A stretch of DNA of 64,000 nt from Myroides profundi (GTDB taxonomy: Bacteria > Bacteroidota > Bacteroidia > Flavobacteriales > Flavobacteriaceae): contig NZ_CP010817.1 in assembly GCF_000833025.1 (NCBI RefSeq), positions 620,001 through 684,000 on the forward strand, written 5' to 3'. Positions 62,308 through 64,000 of this stretch are shown here, piece by piece. The translations under genes and the position numbers were made by a program. Each line of letters begins with the position of its first letter. Position 1 is the stretch's first letter. Under the pieces are notes generated by a model. The model saw only the letters and a program-made list of their open reading frames with translations, made no database searches and was not told where the DNA came from.

Positions 62308-63336
62308 TTATTTGATCAATACACTTTTGTATTTGTCAATGTTCTTGATTGCTAGACCAGTACCTCTTACAACTGCTCTTAAAGGATCTTCTGCAATATA
62401 TACAGGAAGGTCAGTTTTCTGAGAAATACGTTTGTCTAAACCTCTAAGCATAGAACCTCCACCTGCTAAATAAATACCAGTATTATAGATATCAGCAGCA
62501 AGTTCTGGTGGAGTTTGAGATAATGTTTCCATTACAGCATCCTCTACACGTTGGATAGATTTATCTAAAGCTTTAGCAATCTCTCTGTAAGATACAGTTA
62601 CTTGTTTTGGTTTACCAGTTAATAGGTCACGCCCTTGAACTAGCATATCTTCTGGAGGAGTTTCTAAATCTTCAGTAGCTGCTCCGATTTGAATTTTGAT
62701 TTTTTCTGCTGTACTTTCTCCAACGAATAAGTTGTGTTGTGTACGCATATAATAGATGATATCATTAGTGAATACATCACCTGCAATTTTTACAGATTTG
62801 TCACATACAATACCTCCTAAGGCAATTACAGCAATTTCAGTAGTACCACCTCCGATATCTACAATCATATTACCTTTAGGTTGCATAATATCTACTCCAA
62901 TACCAATTGCAGCAGACATAGGCTCATGTATAAGGTAAACCTCTTTACCATTCACACGTTCACAAGATTCTTTTACAGCACGCATTTCTACTTCTGTGAT
63001 TCCAGAAGGTATACATACGATCATACGTAATGCAGGTGTAAACATTTTTTTTCTTAATGCAGGAATGCTCTTGATAAAGAGGCTTATCATTTTTTCTGAA
63101 GCATCGAAATCAGCAATAACTCCGTCTTTTAATGGGCGAATTGTTTTGATATTACCATGCGTTTTTCCCTGCATCAAGCTTGCTTCTTTTCCGACAGCAA
63201 TAATTTTACCCGTGGTCCTATCTCGGGCAACAATAGAAGGGTTGTCTACAACAACTTTTCCTCCATGGATGATTAGGGTATTCGCTGTTCCAAGGTCTAT
63301 AGCGATATCCTCAGTCATAAAATCAAAAAATCCCAT
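62308..63336 (-). CDS. mreB: Rod-shape-determining actin homologue MreB
   Basis: This is a 342-residue actin-like ATPase that positions lateral wall synthesis. It shows the phosphate-1 loop IDLGTANTLI near the N-terminus, the phosphate-2 motif DIGGGTTEIAV (about 162), and the adenosine motif LAGGGSMLRGLDKRI near the end. It is the first gene of the mreB-mreC-mreD-mrdA-rodA unit. A possible -7 box lies at 63377-63384. Confidence 0.96.
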   Translation of the reverse strand: MGFFDFMTEDIAIDLGTANTLIIHGGKVVVDNPSIVARDRTTGKIIAVGKEASLMQGKTHGNIKTIRPLKDGVIADFDASEKMISLFIKSIPALRKKMFTPALRMIVCIPSGITEVEMRAVKESCERVNGKEVYLIHEPMSAAIGIGVDIMQPKGNMIVDIGGGTTEIAVIALGGIVCDKSVKIAGDVFTNDIIYYMRTQHNLFVGESTAEKIKIQIGAATEDLETPPEDMLVQGRDLLTGKPKQVTVSYREIAKALDKSIQRVEDAVMETLSQTPPELAADIYNTGIYLAGGGSMLRGLDKRISQKTDLPVYIAEDPLRAVVRGTGLAIKNIDKYKSVLIK

Positions 63337-63376
63337 ATAATTAAAAGGCTTTTATAGTTAATATTTTAATGCTTTA

Positions 63377-63384
63377 CAAAAGTA
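63377..63384 (-). promoter_or_regulatory. -7 box of the mreB operon
   Basis: The minus strand reads TACTTTTG, about 40 bp upstream of the mreB ATG and just past the purH stop codon. No clear -33 TTG is seen. Confidence 0.45.
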
Positions 63385-63389
63385 GTAAA

Positions 63390-64000
63390 TTAATGTTTAA
63401 AATGACGAATTCCTGTACAAACCATCGCGATATTATTTTCATCACAATAATTGATACTTAGATTGTCTTTGATAGACCCTCCAGGTTGGATTACAGCTGT
63501 AATTCCAGCGTTGTGAGCTATTTCTACACAGTCAGGGAATGGGAAGAATGCATCACTAGCCATAACAGCACCTTTAAGCTCTATATTAAATGAATTAGCT
63601 TTTTCGATTGCTTGACGTAAAGCATCTACACGAGAGGTTTGTCCTGTACCAGAAGAGCACAGTTGACCATCTTTTACTAATACAATTGTATTTGACTTGG
63701 TGTGTTTACAGATTTTAGAAGCAAATAACAAATCTTCTATCTCCCTGTCAGAAGGTGATAATTTTGTAACGTTTGTTAATAGCTCTTTATTGTCTGTAAT
63801 ATTGTCTTTATCTTGAACTAAAATTCCGTTTAAGCAAGTACGTACTTGTTTCTTAGGAAGTTCAGTTTCTTTTATTACTAAAATAATTCTGTTTTTCTTT
63901 TCTTTTAAAATCTCAATAGCAGCTTCGTCGTATGCTGGAGCGATTACAACTTCGCAGAATAATTTGTTGATTTCTTCAGCAGTTGCTACATCAATAGTGT
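63390..64000 (-). CDS. purH: Bifunctional AICAR transformylase/IMP cyclohydrolase PurH, 3' part
   Basis: This is the C-terminal part of the enzyme for the last two steps of IMP synthesis. The frame stays open to the right edge of the window, so the gene continues beyond it; about 203 codons are visible. They contain the transformylase segments FCEVVIAPAYDEAAIEIL, SRVDALRQAIEKA and MASDAFFPFPD, then HNAGITAVIQPGGSIKDN. The final part ends in GIRHFKH, as PurH proteins do. It lies just upstream of mreB on the same strand. Confidence 0.95.
   Translation of the reverse strand, partial: TIDVATAEEINKLFCEVVIAPAYDEAAIEILKEKKNRIILVIKETELPKKQVRTCLNGILVQDKDNITDNKELLTNVTKLSPSDREIEDLLFASKICKHTKSNTIVLVKDGQLCSSGTGQTSRVDALRQAIEKANSFNIELKGAVMASDAFFPFPDCVEIAHNAGITAVIQPGGSIKDNLSINYCDENNIAMVCTGIRHFKH

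Noticed and set aside
63390..63731. A short separate gene of 113 codons
   Set aside because: The frame continues upstream without a stop to the window edge and encodes PurH sequence throughout; the inner ATG is not the start.

Overview
The window is AT-rich chromosomal DNA of a Bacteroidota member, most likely a Flavobacteriaceae genus such as Myroides or Flavobacterium. The support is the gene families (an OmpH pair behind bamA, a FolK-deoxynucleoside kinase fusion, an S46 peptidase, DUF3667, DUF1543, DUF2797 and GH3 proteins), lipoproteins with a charged stretch after the cysteine, and many promoters of the Bacteroidota type (-7 box TAnnTTTG, -33 TTG/TTTG). The genus is an inference. No insertion sequence, prophage, integrase or CRISPR array was seen, so this is mostly core genome with a few accessory loci.

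Layout: 1-4.9 kb is an envelope operon (uppS end, bamA, two OmpH/Skp chaperones). At 4.9-12.8 kb come murI, a FadL-type porin with an SGNH lipase, a small membrane protein, and the proteostasis genes tig, clpP and clpX. At 12.8-17.2 kb, read leftwards, lies an accessory signalling locus: a small lipoprotein with three 23-residue repeats, a TPR sensor histidine kinase and a LuxR-type response regulator. A divergent unknown membrane protein sits beyond a palindrome-rich intergenic region. At 17.2-22.7 kb are a structured non-coding stretch, an AraC regulator and a divergent TolC-HlyD-MFS efflux operon. At 22.7-24.5 kb are four identical tRNA-Leu(UAA) genes, each with its own promoter and terminator, the last co-transcribed with tRNA-Gly(GCC).

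At 24.7-34.8 kb are mutS, small membrane proteins, a TrmH-type methyltransferase whose 3' end is duplicated in tandem, two paralogous DUF3806-like proteins around a serine hydrolase, YceI, DUF3667 and DUF1543 proteins. At 34.7-47.7 kb are the folK-dNK fusion, sppA, an AsmA-like protein, DUF2797 and GH3 proteins, a repeat lipoprotein, a DPP11-type dipeptidyl peptidase and the Kdo transferase waaA. At 47.8-56.4 kb are a DegT aminotransferase, a Bcr/CflA pump, fabD, a PpiD-like foldase, and a coaX-OMP-small gene-lptC cluster. At 56.5-56.9 kb are four tRNA-Phe(GAA) genes, three of them in a 108-bp tandem repeat. At 57.2-63.3 kb are a coiled-coil exported protein and the rod-shape operon mreB-mreC-mreD-mrdA-rodA (leftward). 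The window ends inside purH.

The best candidate for an undescribed system is the repeat lipoprotein, TPR kinase and regulator operon at 13.2-16.0 kb. Next in interest are the structured intergenic elements at 17.44-17.56 kb and 29.35-29.43 kb and the mosaic 3' end of the TrmH gene.
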